Below are positions 31,341 through 43,334 of a DNA stretch of 64,000 nucleotides, piece by piece. The translations under genes were made by a program, and so were the position numbers. The first letter of the stretch is position 1, and each line of letters begins with the position of its first letter. Below the pieces are notes generated by a model. The model worked only from the letters and a program-made list of their open reading frames with translations, searched no databases and was not told the origin of the DNA. The stretch is from Myxocyprinus asiaticus. Taxonomy: Eukaryota > Chordata > Actinopteri > Cypriniformes > Catostomidae. The stretch spans positions 18,996,281-19,060,280 of the forward strand of contig NC_059373.1 of assembly GCF_019703515.2 (NCBI RefSeq), given 5' to 3'.

Positions 31341-32022
31341 TTAGAAGTTGTAGCATATGGTGACGGTAATCAGTTCGGCAGGTGTCAGTTTTCTGAGAAC
31401 TTTGTTCATGGGAACCCACACTTTGTCCTCAGTAGACATTTTGAATAATGTCCTTGGTGGGTGGAAGAATTTTATAAAAACATCACAGTTTTCCACGCTG
31501 ATGTCCTCAACCAATGGTGTGTCTTTAAAGCATTGAGTTTCTCAGCCAGAGAATCAGAGAATTCATCCCTAGGGATAACGACAGTGATTATATCAGCTCT
31601 GTCAGTCATAATCCACTCCTTAAAGGTGATTTTATCAGGGAGTGTGTAATTCTTGTCTGACTCTTCAAGCATCTGCAGTAAGGCCTCTATACCTGGACAC
31701 TGGTCACACGTGTTGAGCATGCAGTCATAACTGTTTATGTCACAGACTAGAAGTTCCAGCTGGTCCTTGTAGTCCACTTTTAGCTTTGCTGACTCAACCA
31801 TCAAGCCAGCTTGATGTTCTGATGTTGTTTGCAGACACAGACAGTGTGAGTTCCAGATGCTCCTGCCAGCATACGCCATTTTGGCCTCAGTTCACAAAAT
31901 GTTGATCTCCCTATCTTTAACTCTGGGTTCTGGTTTTTAAACTCCACATAGAGTTCATTAAGGTTACTTAAAATTAAATGCTTTTGTTTATTAACTTTTT
32001 GAAAAACCCTGTGATAGATCAT
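31341..32022 (-). pseudogene. Unclassified Cys-rich transposon protein (frameshifted)
   Basis: The frame from 32022 reads through GRSTFCELRPKWRMLAGASG and THTVCVCKQHQNIKL. It shifts frame near 31800 and continues with VCDINSYDCMLNTCDQCPGI, then MTDRADIITVV, to a stop at about 31474. A further piece with MNKVLRKLTPAELITVT ends at TAA 31343-31341, overlapping a polyadenylation signal (aataaa, 31342-31337). The FCELRPKW...VCVC...CxxCPG pattern is one I recall as a widespread uncharacterised transposon family in fish and invertebrates; no enzymatic role is known to me. At least one frameshift and probably a deletion make it inactive. Confidence 0.65.
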
Positions 32023-32097
32023 GCTTCACTGTTGCCAATATCCAAAGTAGTAACATTGACAAGCACAAGCTATTGTATGTCAATCATAAACATAATT

Positions 32098-32776
32098 ACT
32101 GTAAAATACTGTTCATATTTATTATTTGTTATGCTTATATTACATCTGTTCATTTCTCAAAATGCATGAATAAAGTAGGTTTTTCCTCAGATTTCTACTA
32201 ACCCTAGCTCTGTAACCAGTGGAATCTCAAACGGAATGCTACTATAAAGGACTTATTTCGGTGAAAATTTCAGGTTCCTATCTGGTCCCTCACCAGAGAT
32301 ATTCAACCCGAAAGTGAGGGGAATTTAAAGAAATTGCACTCTCTCACCCCCATAAAAAAAAAAAGAGAAGTCTCAAACCTGAAATGTTCTGAATGCACAC
32401 TATACTTACCTAGGTACCCCCTAAAAAAGAATTAAGACTGAGACTCGAACCATTCCCATTATAAATTGACCCTAAAACTGGAACGTTGAGCAATTTTGAG
32501 CATTAAATTTGGACATAAGTTCTAAGTCTAAAGAACAAGAATGTACAAAATGTTTATATATGTACATGTACCTTGTAATGTGCTCTAGAGATCAGTTTTT
32601 GTTCCAAGCATCTAGGACCATGCTGAGCCGAGATATTGAGGTTTCCGTAAACAGCTGTATAACCACAATTTGTCATGTGCCATGACACAAAGATGGCTGT
32701 TGTGGTTTTGCAATACCAATACATAGAGGTAATCATTCAAAAATAAATTAGGAAAATCAAAAATGGTCAAGCAACC
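32098..32776 (-). repeat. Right TIR of the long-TIR transposon (about 680 bp)
   Basis: It includes agtgaggggaatttaaagaa, acctaggtaccccctaaaaa, attataaattgaccctaaaa and gatattgaggtttccgtaaa. The reverse complements of all are found in the left TIR blocks at 26.0, 28.2-28.4 and 31.0-31.3 kb. Confidence 0.8.
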
Positions 32777-34600
32777 AACTTTACAATTATTGTTTCCAAA
32801 TCAACTTTGAGAACTTGAACGCAATTCTGCTCTGCTTTGACAGAGGCCTGTGTGAGAGTGGTTTTGGGTTTTTGCTTTCGTCATGTTGGCCTAGTTCTTC
32901 AGTCAGCCAACGGCTCCAGCACAAGACCCTGATGATTTGTCCCAGTGCCTAGGGTCAGTTGCTCAGATATTGCTGTTCTTGTCTCATCCCATCTCTGCTT
33001 TCACTCACTCACTCACTCACTCACTCTTCTCTGTTGCTGTACTGTGTTTTGGTTTATTCTGTAAAGCTTACACATTCTCTTGTTAGGTTGTATTCCACTG
33101 TTGAGGTGGCTATTGCAATCTTTAATTGTGCTACAGAGTTTGGTCTGTTGTTCAACCCGTGTTACCCAAGGCTGTTCCATGGGGCCCGTTTCTCTAAAAA
33201 GTGGAGTGTAAGTTGCTTTAAATAAGCGTGTTGGCGAACTAACATTTAAAAATGCGAATTACTTCACAAGCTGAGGACATTCCTAAGGGACTTTCTTTGA
33301 TAGGAGAATCCATCCATCAGACCCATGATGGATATTGTATTGAAAAAGCTGTGCATTATAGTTAAACATGGAGCATATAGTAAAATTAGAGAATTTAGAA
33401 TGTTCTCAATTTGGCTAAACATTTTGTAAATTTGTAGCACTAAAAAAGGAAAATGTGAAGTAGAACAGTTGTTGGGTGCACCAACAACTTGTTGACCTGC
33501 ATAATAATGCCAGTGAGTTTTTTCTTCTTCTTTTTGTGCTGGTCTCCTGGGGCTTGTTTTAAAATGAAGCTGTAATGAGCTCTAAAATAACGGCAGACAC
33601 TTGGTCTCAAAGCTGAACTCTCATTTGGGGGAAGTTAAAAAAGGTCCCGATTGGAGGCATGAATGAATCATGCAGAATAAGGTCTCTTTAAAATCCTAAG
33701 ACCTGAGAACATCCTCATCATTGAAACATGATTTGACTTCATGCTCTCAAAGCATGAAGTCTAATGCCAATAAAGACTCAAATCAAAATGAGTTTTTTTT
33801 TTTTTTTGTCTTTCAGTCCATGCGTAGTTTGCTTTGAAGTAATTTATATGCCAGTGTACTCCTAAACATTGACAAAATTCCTTTTTAGTGGATACATGCC
33901 GTAATAATTTGCAATATTTATTTTCCAGGAAAAGGCACCGTAAATATTTATGACTCATCTTGCACTAAACATGTGTCAATACAGGGCAGAAAACTTGTGA
34001 AGTGATTTTCCTTCAAATAGGCACTAATAGGGTATTTTCCTGTGTTTAGTTGTGCTTATCATTCCAGAATTAAATATTTGTGTAATCATAGATCCTGATT
34101 ATTATTTCTTATGGAATGGATTTTTATAAAGTCCTCATTCAAAACTTTACAGGTGTTTGTTTTTCATATGTCATGAGACATCATCTTCCTCATCGCTGTT
34201 AAGGTCAAGGAATAGGTGTGACGAGAGATGAAGATTAATTTGAGAGAGAGACAGAGAGAAGGACTGTATGAAGAAATGGAGACTGTCAAAATAGATCAGG
34301 GAATGAGAGCAGGGGGATGGGGAGATCTCTCTTTCTCTCTTTTGCTTTTTTTTGCTCTATATGTCTGTGTCCTGGTTTTGTTTGATTGATTCCTGTTTTT
34401 TTTTTTCTTTTTTTTTTCTTAGCTCTCTTGTTGGACCATACACCTTGCCAGAAGTGTTAAATGTAGTTCATTGAAACCGCAAATAAAAAATTAGGCTAAA
34501 ATATTCACCTATTACACTGTTTGGAAAGTATAGCCATAACACTTAAACATTACTTGTGTCACCAAGAGGCTAGTGTGATAATCATTTACCAACCCTGTTT
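32777..34600. other. Gene B intron without recognised genes
   Basis: Apart from a (TCAC)n microsatellite at about 32999-33027, T-rich runs (33790, 34400) and a CT-rich patch (34320), nothing was recognised. Confidence 0.5.
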
Positions 34601-34739
34601 GGTCAAAGTAGGGATGAACACGAGTACTCAAAAGTGACAGCAACGATCTATTATGAAAACGATGATAAAGCATGATGTGACTTTTAACTAAATTCAGAAT
34701 TCAGTGACAACTATATACACAAATGTGTCAGAGGGGCCT

Positions 34740-35200
34740 TATTTTAACCAAATTATAACCTTTTATCCAAAGCGACTTAAAAATGAGGAATATAAGCAAT
34801 TTGTCATACAAAAACTCAACAACAATCTGTAGTATTGCACTGCCAAGTTCTCAAAGTGTCTGGAGCAGTATACAGTAGATGCTAGTGCAGAAGAAAGGGA
34901 CAGACAAGGATTTGTATTTTTTTTTATTGCTAAGTAGTAAGTGCATTTAGTGTGGATTGGTTAAGTGCTTGCGGAACAGAACTTGGTTTTTGAATGCTGT
35001 GATGGTATGATTAGATCGTGTGGAGGTTGGAAGCTCATTCGACCACAGAGGATGATAGTGACTGATAGTGAAATAGAATTTGTGTCTCTTTGCTGTGGTA
35101 CCACCAGGTTCATTTGGCCGCAGAGAGTGAGTTGGGACATAGACCTGGAGGAGGGAATTGAAGAGGGTGCTGTTCAATTGGCTGTCCTAAAGGCCAAAGT
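34740..35200. mobile_element. LINE-derived fragment
   Basis: ttatccaaagcgacttaaaa atgagg is a widespread fish LINE/SINE 3' sequence, and cacagaggatgatagtgact resembles the untranslated part of such elements. It may be one piece with 38230-38612, separated by later insertions. It ends in a (TTA)n run at about 35216-35250. Confidence 0.4.
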
Positions 35201-35215
35201 CTATTACTATTATAA

Positions 35216-35217
35216 TA

Positions 35218-35250
<33 letters not shown>
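35216..35250. repeat. (TTA)n microsatellite
   Basis: A run of tta/att triplets about 35 bp long. Confidence 0.9.
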
Positions 35251-35629
35251 CATTTGTTTACAAATGATAATAATATTTAAGTTGTATGGGTTCCAAAAAA
35301 TAACTGTGTGAATGAAAATTGAGCTGATATCATACAACTAAATTGAACAAAATCCAGATACAAGTTGAATTTTTTTTGCAAAAAATAAAAATAAAAAACG
35401 GCTTCCTTTCTACAGATGACTTATACTGGAATTACTGTTAATTTTGGTGCCACATTATCCAGTATACTAGTTAACAATAAAGTTTTTCTTAATAAGCGAT
35501 ACATTTATATTGAAATAATGTGTAGTTAGAGGTTTGTGTTTCTTTACATATTAAAGAGTACACCCAGTTAATTCCACACAATAATGTAAAGATATTCTAA
35601 GCTGATTATGCAAAAAAATAACACTGGTA

Positions 35630-35712
35630 TCGGATCGGTATCGGCCAATACTGAGATTTCCGATATCGGAATCGGATCGGAAGAGAAATGTGGTATCGGT
35701 GCATCCCTAATT
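35630..35712. repeat. hAT-like terminal sequence
   Basis: cggatcggtatcggccaata ... ggtatcggtgcatccctaa is a common fish hAT end. A tagggatg at 34611 could be the partner end, but no matching 8-bp target duplication was found. Confidence 0.4.
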
Positions 35713-36273
35713 TAAACTTCACTGAGCAAACAAGCACTCACGTCCACGTCAATCAAACCAATCGCAATGAAGAAAGGGAGTGCAATCATTTTGATTAAAC
35801 TGTGCCTTGTGGTTAGTAATCATGCAACATCATACCTTGACTTCAGTTTCAATGTGTTCAATTGTGCAGCTTATGGATGTCTTAGAGGTCCAAGTGTGCC
35901 GGTTTTTAAAGTATTTTTGATTATTTCTCTTCATCATGTAAGCGCTTGTAATACAATGAGAAACGATGAGACTTTTCAGTGCGAGAGGGACACTGCAATG
36001 TGTTTACAGATGATTGTACTATATTAAACTGTATATAATGCTGAATATATTGTATAATAATGCTAAGGGTCCTGATATTTGATAGTCCACCTGATAATGC
36101 CAAATGTAATTTCTGATATTACTAGTAAATGGCAAACTATGGCAAACATTATTTTACTGGATAAGAATACGCCTACACATATTTTTGAAAAGATTAATTT
36201 AGATACATGTAATCAGTGACAATACAATACTATTTTAAAACCTACAATATTAATTTAAAATACTTAACATGTA

Positions 36274-37913
36274 CAGTGCATCCAGAAATTATTCACAGCA
36301 CTTCACTTTTTCCACATTTTGTTATGTTACAGCCTTATTCCAAAATGGATTAAATTCATTATTTTCCTCAAAATTCTACAAACAATACCCCATAATGACA
36401 ACATGAAAGAAGTTTGTTTGACATCTTTGCAAATTTATTAAAAATAAAAAACGAAAAAAATCACATGTACATAAGTATTCACAGCCTTTGCCATGACACT
36501 CAAAATTGAGCTCAGGTGCATCCTGTTTCCACTGATCATCCTTGAGATGTTTCTACAACTTGATTGGAGTCCACCTTTGGTAAATTCAGTTGATTGGACA
36601 TGATTTGGAAAGGCACACACCTGTCTATATAAGGTCCCACAGTTAACAGTGCATGTCAGAGCACAAACCAAGCCATGAAGTCCAAGGAATTGTCTGTAGA
36701 CCTCCGAGGCAGGATTGTATAGAGGCACAGATCTGGGGAAGGGTACAGTAAAATTTCTGCAGCATTGAAGGTCCCAATGAGCACAGTGGCCTCCATCCGT
36801 AAATGGAAGAAGTTTGGAACCACCAGGACTCTTCCTAGAGCTGGCCGCCCGGCCAAACTGAGCAATCGGGGGAGAAGGGCCTTAGTCAGGGAGGTGACCA
36901 AGAACCTGATGGTCACTCTGACAGAGCTCCAACATTTCTCTGTGGAGAGAGGAGAACCTTCCAGAAGAACAACCATCTCTGCAGCACTCCACCAATCAGG
37001 CCTGTATGGTAGAGTGGCCAGACAGAAGCCACTCCTCAGTAAAAGGCACATGACAGCCCGCCTGGAGTTTGCCAAAAGGCACCTGAAGGACTCTCAGACA
37101 ATGAGAAACAAATATTGAACTCTTTGGCCTGAATGGCAAGCATCATGCCTGGAGGAAACCAGGCACCGCTCATCACCTGGCCAATACCATCCCTACAGTG
37201 AAGCATGGTGGTGGCAGCATCATGCTGTGGGGATGTTTTTCAGCAGCAGGAACTGGGAGACTAGTCAGGATTGAGGGAAAGATGAATGCAGCAATGTACA
37301 GAGACATCCTTGATGAAAACCTGCTCCAGAGTGTTCTGGACCTCAGACTGGGGCGAAGGTTCATCTTCCAACAGGACAACAACCCTAAGCACACAGCCAA
37401 GATAACAAAGGAGTGGCTCCGGGACAACTCTGTGAATGTCCTTGAGTGGCCCAGCCAGAGCCCAGACTTGAACCCGATTGAACATCTCTGGAGAGATCTG
37501 AAAATGGCTGTGCACCGACGCTCCCCATCCAACCTGATGGAGCTTGAGAGGTCCTGCAAAGAAGAATGGGAGAAACTGCCCAAAAATAGGTGTGCCAAGC
37601 TTGTAGCATCATACTCCAAAAGACTTGAGGCTGTAATTCGTGCCAAAGGTGCTTAAACAAAGTACTGAGCAAAGGCTGTGAATACTTATGTACATATGAT
37701 TTTTTTTCTTTTCTTTACTTTTCTTTTTTTTTCTGTTTTTTATTTTTAATAAATTTGCAAAGATTTCAAACAAACTTCTTTCACGTTGTCATTATGGGGT
37801 ATTGTTTGTAGAATTTTGAGGAAAATAATGAGTTTAATCCATTTTGGAATAAGGCTGTAACATAACAAAATGTGGAAAAAGTGAAGCACTGTGAATACTT
37901 TCCGGATGCACTG
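36274..37913 (+). mobile_element. Tc1 element, near full length
   Basis: TIRs of about 200 bp start cagtgcatccagaaattatt with the inverse at tccggatgcactg. TA flanks both ends (36272-36273, 37914-37915). Both the 1640-bp length and the inner repeat positions fit the IR/DR Tc1 group of fish. The transposase inside is damaged. Confidence 0.9.
36675..37656 (+). pseudogene. Tc1 transposase, inactivated
   Basis: The frame starts MKSKELSVDLRGRIV and hits a TAG at 36718-36720. It then continues through the paired-like DNA-binding domain (GTTRTLPRAGRPAKLSNRGR) to 37118. There a short deletion between RNKY and the ELFGLN equivalent shifts the frame and removes the segment that normally carries the first catalytic Asp. 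The remainder keeps the second Asp in [20 protein letters not shown] and the third acidic residue in [13 protein letters not shown], and ends VIRAKGA. Stop, frameshift and lost residue all argue that it is dead. Confidence 0.85.
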
Positions 37914-38229
37914 TATGTAATCAGTGACGGTGTACAAGCATATGCACCTAACATAAATGTGGTTTTTTTTCAGCTGGGCAGAATTATAAATATTTTTATT
38001 CTGGTGTCACCATTACCCTCTGCTGGGCTGATTTTTAGTCCCACTCCATCACCGAGGGATCTTTTTTCTCTTTAACGAGCAGTACTTTTTGTTAAGTTTT
38101 ACAAGTAAAGGAAAGTAACTGTTTTGCATATGTCCTGAAAGTAGTAATAATAATAAAAATAATACAAAAATCAAACATAACTTTCCATGATTCAGGCTTT
38201 GTTTAAAGTTTCATGAGAGTATAGAATCG

Positions 38230-38612
38230 TGCATTCAGTACTATAAATCGACCAAATCCTTATGCAGCCCTATTCTGAATCATCTGCAGTGGCTTAACTG
38301 AGAGGCCGGCCAATAGGGCACTGCAGTAGTCCAGTCTTGAAATGACCAGAGCCTGAACCAGGAGCTGTGTAGCATATTCAGACAGGAAAGGTCTGACGAA
38401 CCTGCAAGACCAAACGGTTCATGAGATCTTGGCAGTGAAGTTAAGCGGTAATCCACCACCACTCCCAGGTGTTTCCTTTTGCCGTTAATGTAATTGAACC
38501 AAAATGAATAGTGAGATTGTGGTCAACAGACTGGTTGGCTGGGATCACGAGGAGTTCTGTCTTGGCAAGGTTGAGCTGAAGGTGACGTTTCTTCATCCAG
38601 GCCGAGGGTTAC
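38230..38612 (-). mobile_element. Non-LTR retrotransposon fragment
   Basis: On the minus strand a decayed frame reads ALVISRLDYCSALLAGLS, the conserved C-terminal RT-region motif of L2/CR1/I-like LINEs. gaggagttctgtcttggcaa gg upstream is also typical. No intact frame remains. Confidence 0.65.
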
Positions 38613-40034
38613 CTGAAGGAAGAGCAAAAAGGCGCATTTTCTTAGCATTCTTTCATTAAATTGGCCAGCAAGTCTTCATATAGTGACAAAATATGATTTT
38701 ATTTTGATTATGCCATTCTATGTACTTTGATAACAGACTACATCATAACAGTCTATAATAATGAATGTGTGAGACGCAGGAACAACAATGAGAAATGACC
38801 AAAAAGCCCATACCTAATTCAAAGTTGTATCCAGTTCTTTTTAGTTTCAATTCTTTTCATGACCAGCAAAAAAATAAACCCAATTACTTTAGTTTAGTAT
38901 CAGCCAAAGATACCAGTAATGTGCATGGATGGGATTTGCCTAACTATTCATAAATTGATTCAGACTGCTTTGCCAACCCGTTTGGCCAATTCACAGAAAA
39001 GAACTGACTCAAAAGGATGATTCAGTTGTGAATCGGGCATCGGTAGTGATTTTAAACAGCTGACAGATATACAGGACACTTATCATGATTGCTGAAATAT
39101 TCTCACGGAAAATGCTTTTCATGTCATTCGGAGTGCTTATGGTACACACAGTGCGTACAGCCATACAGCTGCATGCATAACTTACGCTTGTAGTGAATAA
39201 ACCAAACTTCAAAATCGTAACATTTCTGCCAGTCACACACTTTAACCCATTTGCCTGCTTCCTTTAAAATACATTATGCTTTTTGTTTTGTTCCCTATTA
39301 ATTTATTTTAAAATAATGTAGGGCAACTCATAAAAGTGTAAACACTTTTCAGACTGTTAAGTTTGTTTCCTGTAGAGATAAAGTGTTACTGTTCTGCTCA
39401 CTCATTTGATCTATCAAGACTTCTTTCTGTCTTTGTTTCTCTCTATCATAGTTGCTTAAAGATAATTTACATTTTTGATGTAGAGACAACTATTAAGTTT
39501 TTGCAGTTAGATTTTCCTAAAAAGTGCAAACACTTGCTCTATCAAAAAATTGCTCCTTTTATTTGAGCCTTGCTCAACCAATGATGTGAGTTTGGGGTGG
39601 TACTGCTTGGGGTGTTTGGTAAATCTGTTTGGAAATTATCTTTGCTATTCTGGTTACTAGGTTACTCAGAAATAACACACTGCAGCTTTAAGCAGTTTAA
39701 CCCTTGATGGCCCTCATTAACACCTTGACACCTGTTACACAGAGCTGCACTTGTTTTCACCTTGTACACCAGGATGGTGAACCTCAGCTTGCATCATCCC
39801 TGTTATGTCATGCTCTCTGTCTCCTAGCAGAACATATTTACTGCAGCTCACCAGACCTATGTGTGCTGCTCCATGGAAATCTCCAAAATTAGGCCTGTGG
39901 CAAACATCTTATTCATGGAGACCTGAGGAGTGATTGTTCTAGCAGAAGCAGTGGGTTTTATTTAAATGTTTTGTTGATGTTTAGTTTGGTAGCTTTTGGT
40001 TTTCTTTTAAAAGTGATGCGTGAAGTTTCGCTGC
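38613..40034. other. Gene B intron without recognised genes
   Basis: AT-rich sequence; no exon-like block, RNA gene or definite transposon end was seen. Confidence 0.5.
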
Positions 40035-40674
40035 TAAAAGGAATATTCCGGGCTCAATACAAGTTAAGCTCAATCGACAGCATTTATGGAAAAATGTTGA
40101 TTACCACAAACATTTATTTTGACTTGTACCTCCTTTTCTGTAATAAAAAAGAAAAAATCGAGGTTACGGTAGCCACGTTTCCACTGTCGGGCCAAATGAG
40201 GGCGTGCTAGTGCGTGCCAGGGCCAGTTGCATTCCCTCTGTCACTTACGGGCCTTAATTGTGCCGCCTCCTGGGCTTATTCAGGGCCAAAGAAGGCCAAC
40301 TGGGGATTGAGGCAGGGTCAATGTCAAAGGCAGAGTTTAGCGAGATACTCATGCTGTGTTTCATTCAAGTTGGATGTGGGATATTCCTGCTCGAATTCTC
40401 CGATCTCCGACCATAAAGGAATTCCATTGCCAGATGCTTGGAAAATGACGTTTAAACAACCAAAACTCCCGTCAGCTTAACAGGTTTGACTGTCACCAGA
40501 GTCGTCTCCTAGCAACTCAACTTATAAACAATGCTGCCACACTTGCATTTTTACCACTATTGGGCAATCATCAAAAGCGAGTTTAATTTACTGTGTTTTG
40601 TACACCTGTCTCTGCAAACGTTTGTTAAACAAGCTTTAATATCTTGTAATGTTGGAACTTTGACTCATTGATCA

Positions 40675-42812
40675 ATACAATTTAAGTCAAATTTATTTGT
40701 ATAGCGCTTTTCTCAACAGGCGTTGTTTCAAAGCAGCTGTACAGGAAATTACACTAAAGCAGAAAATAAATTAATATAATACCAATATTAGTTATTTATG
40801 TTTAGAACTATTAGTGGTTAAAATTAGTAAACTAAGTAAGTGTTTTGGGTCAGTGGTTAAACAAAATGATTTTATATTAACTATAAGTTTTAGTGTTAAA
40901 GTCCTTGAAGTCATCCTGAATTAATGTAGGAATACATGTAGATGCATTTTCCTTTGGTTTTGGCCGATGAAGGCTTTTGTTAGCGGTTAATTCATTTTCT
41001 GTGTAGTTCATTTTTAAGAGAGTGTTGTCCCTCCTTTGATCAAGATGACATAGGTAGCATTCATTGAGGAGCATCGCAGTCTGGCTGGAAGCTTTTTGCA
41101 GGTAATTTTGGTGAACTCCATCTTGAGCCCATGCTTCAGACAGTGGCTTATGAAGAATCCCATGTCTTTTGAGTTTGCATCAATTCATCCTCTGTGAAGT
41201 CCGTCTTAGTAGACTGAAGTGATGTCTAGCTGGCACATGCTGCAGTTCATCATCATTACTCAGCGACACCTAGCAGTGGAATTCAGAAATCAGGCAGGAC
41301 TGGGGATGGATCTGGCAGGCTCTGGTAACCTCGGGATATATAAAAGAATAAAATTAGCATAGATGCCATTCACTTTAAAGCAGGGTTAAAGAATAAGAGA
41401 AGTGTTTCTGGTTTCGGCAGATATGACTAAAGCAGCATAACTATGAATTGAGGGATAAATTAGGTGTATGCTTTACTGATTAGGTAAGTCTTTAGTCTAG
41501 ACTTAAACTGAAGGAGTGTGTCTGAGTTCCGAACACTGTTAGGAAGACAATTCCATAGTTTAGGAGCCAGTTATGAAAATGATCTCCCTCCTTTTGTGGA
41601 TTTTGATATTTTTTGTTTTGTTAACAGGCCGGAGTTTTGTGATCATAGTGAGCGTGATGGATTATAGCATGATAGAAGGTCACTTAAGTACTTTGGAGCT
41701 AAACCATTCAAAGCTTTGTAAGAAATTAACAGGATTTTACAATTAATATGAAACTTAACAGGTAGCCAATGTAATGCCAATAAAATGGGTGAAATGATGA
41801 TATTTCTTGGTTCTAGTTAGCACTCTAGCTGCTGCATTTTTAACCAACTGAAGTTTATTTATTAAACCCTGCAGAACTTCCACCTAGTAATGCATTACAA
41901 TAATCTAGTCTTGAGGTCATGAACGCATTAAATAGTTTTTCGGCATCAGAAACAGATAGCCTGTGTTGTAATTTAGCAATATTTATGAGATGGAAGAATG
42001 CTTTTCTACAAACATTGGAAATTTGTTTTTCAAAGTTTAGATTGTTATCAAATATAACACCTAAAATTTTTACTGTAGAAGTTGACATTACAGTACGTCC
42101 ATCAAGACTCAGATTATATTTTAGAGGCTTATTTTTGGAGGTTTTTGTTCCAATAATTAGTACCTCTGTTTTATCGGAATTGAGTAGAAGGAAATTTCTA
42201 GACATCCACTCTTTGATATCATTTATATACTCACTCTGTTAATTTGGAAAATTGTGAAATTTCATCAGGTTTTGAAGAAATATAAAGTTGTGTATCGTCG
42301 GCAGTGGAAACTTATTCCACGATTCCCGATAATATCTCCCAAGGGGAATCATATACAATTAGAAAAGCAGAGGCCCTAAAACTGTTCCCTGTTGCACTCC
42401 ATACTTTCCTTTAATTTGAGCTGACAGTTCCTCATTTACACAGACAAATTGGTAGCGGTCAGAGAAGTAGGACCTAAACCAAGCTAATGCCTGTCCACAA
42501 ATGCCAACATAATTCTCAAGCCTATCCAAGAGATTGTCATGATTTATGATGTCGAAGGCAGCACTAAGATCTAAGAGTACTAGAAGAGAAATGCAGCTGT
42601 GATCAGATAAGAGTAATTTGTAACTCTAAGTGCATTCTCTGTACTATGATGGGGGCCTAAATCCTGACTAAAATTCTTCATACAGTATATACCATTTCTC
42701 TGTAAAAATTAACATAGTTGGGAGGACACTACCTTTTCTAGTATTTTCGACATAAATGGGAGATTTGAAATCAGTCTATAATTAGCAAATTCTCCTGGAT
42801 CAAGCTTAATAA
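40675..42812 (-). mobile_element. L2-like LINE, 5'-truncated
   Basis: The 3' end on the left reads, in complement, aaaagcgctatacaaataaa tttgac, the typical fish L2 tail. Minus-strand RT remnants extend to about 42600. It lies wholly within the TIR element at 40171-43060. Confidence 0.8.
41855..42205 (-). pseudogene. L2-like reverse transcriptase C-terminal remnant
   Basis: The 116-codon frame contains NFLLLNSDKTEVLIIGTKTS, VKILGVIFDNNLNFEKQISN and MTSRLDYCNALLGG, which are hallmark motifs of the L2/CR1 RT C-terminal region. Adjacent RT parts to the right are present only in broken frames. Confidence 0.85.
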
Positions 42813-43334
42813 AAGTGAATGTTTACACTAGCTTTGTACGTCTCTGGGTGCTGACATGTTTGTGTGATGTCACTCAACTGCATCTCGTCGAAAAACATTG
42901 CAGACAAATTACAAATCTGTTAAGATGCACAATGGATAAAGCGTTGCCAAAGGGAAGAACTTTGTGGTTCGAGATCATGGACGGTGTGCTGGGACATCGT
43001 CCCACTGTTAGTGGAGTGGATGGCCCTGGCTCGCACTGGCCTGATTGTGGAAAGGCAGCTAGTGAGGCACTTACAATGGAAGTGAATGTTGCCAATTTTT
43101 TGAGGGTTTAAAGGCAGAAATGTGAAGCTTGTTATTTTATAAAAGCACTTACATTAATTCTACTGTTAAAACTCAAAACATTTATTATTTGAGCTGTAAA
43201 GTTGTTTAAATTAAAAATTTTAGTCATTTTAGGGTTTGTTGACATTACATCGTCATGGCAACGAAGTGGTAAAATTGGCTATACCTTTACATAGAAAAGG
43301 TTAGTTAGCAATTTTATCACACTAAGATCATGTT

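Larger units (their letters stand above)
25996..32776. mobile_element. Long-TIR DNA transposon, split by nested insertions
   Basis: The terminus ggttgcttgaccatttttaa (25996) is mirrored at 32776. The left TIR resumes at about 28205-28411 (tttacggaaacctcaatatc) and 31036-31340 (ttcaggtttgagacttctct), and all three parts match the uninterrupted right TIR at about 32098-32776. Without the inserts the element would be about 2.1 kb, with TIRs of about 680 bp and a unique core of about 760 bp that encodes one minus-strand protein. Superfamily not assigned; no clear target duplication. Confidence 0.8.
40171..43060. mobile_element. TIR element inside MITE M (carries the L2)
   Basis: The left end agccacgtttccactgtcgg gcca mirrors the right end tggcctgattgtggaaaggc agct. 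The flanks ggt / agt suggest a 3-bp target duplication, which would fit a PIF/Harbinger-like element; that assignment is tentative. Confidence 0.6.

Noticed and set aside
32999..33027. CRISPR-like or regulatory array
   Set aside because: It is a plain (TCAC)n microsatellite.
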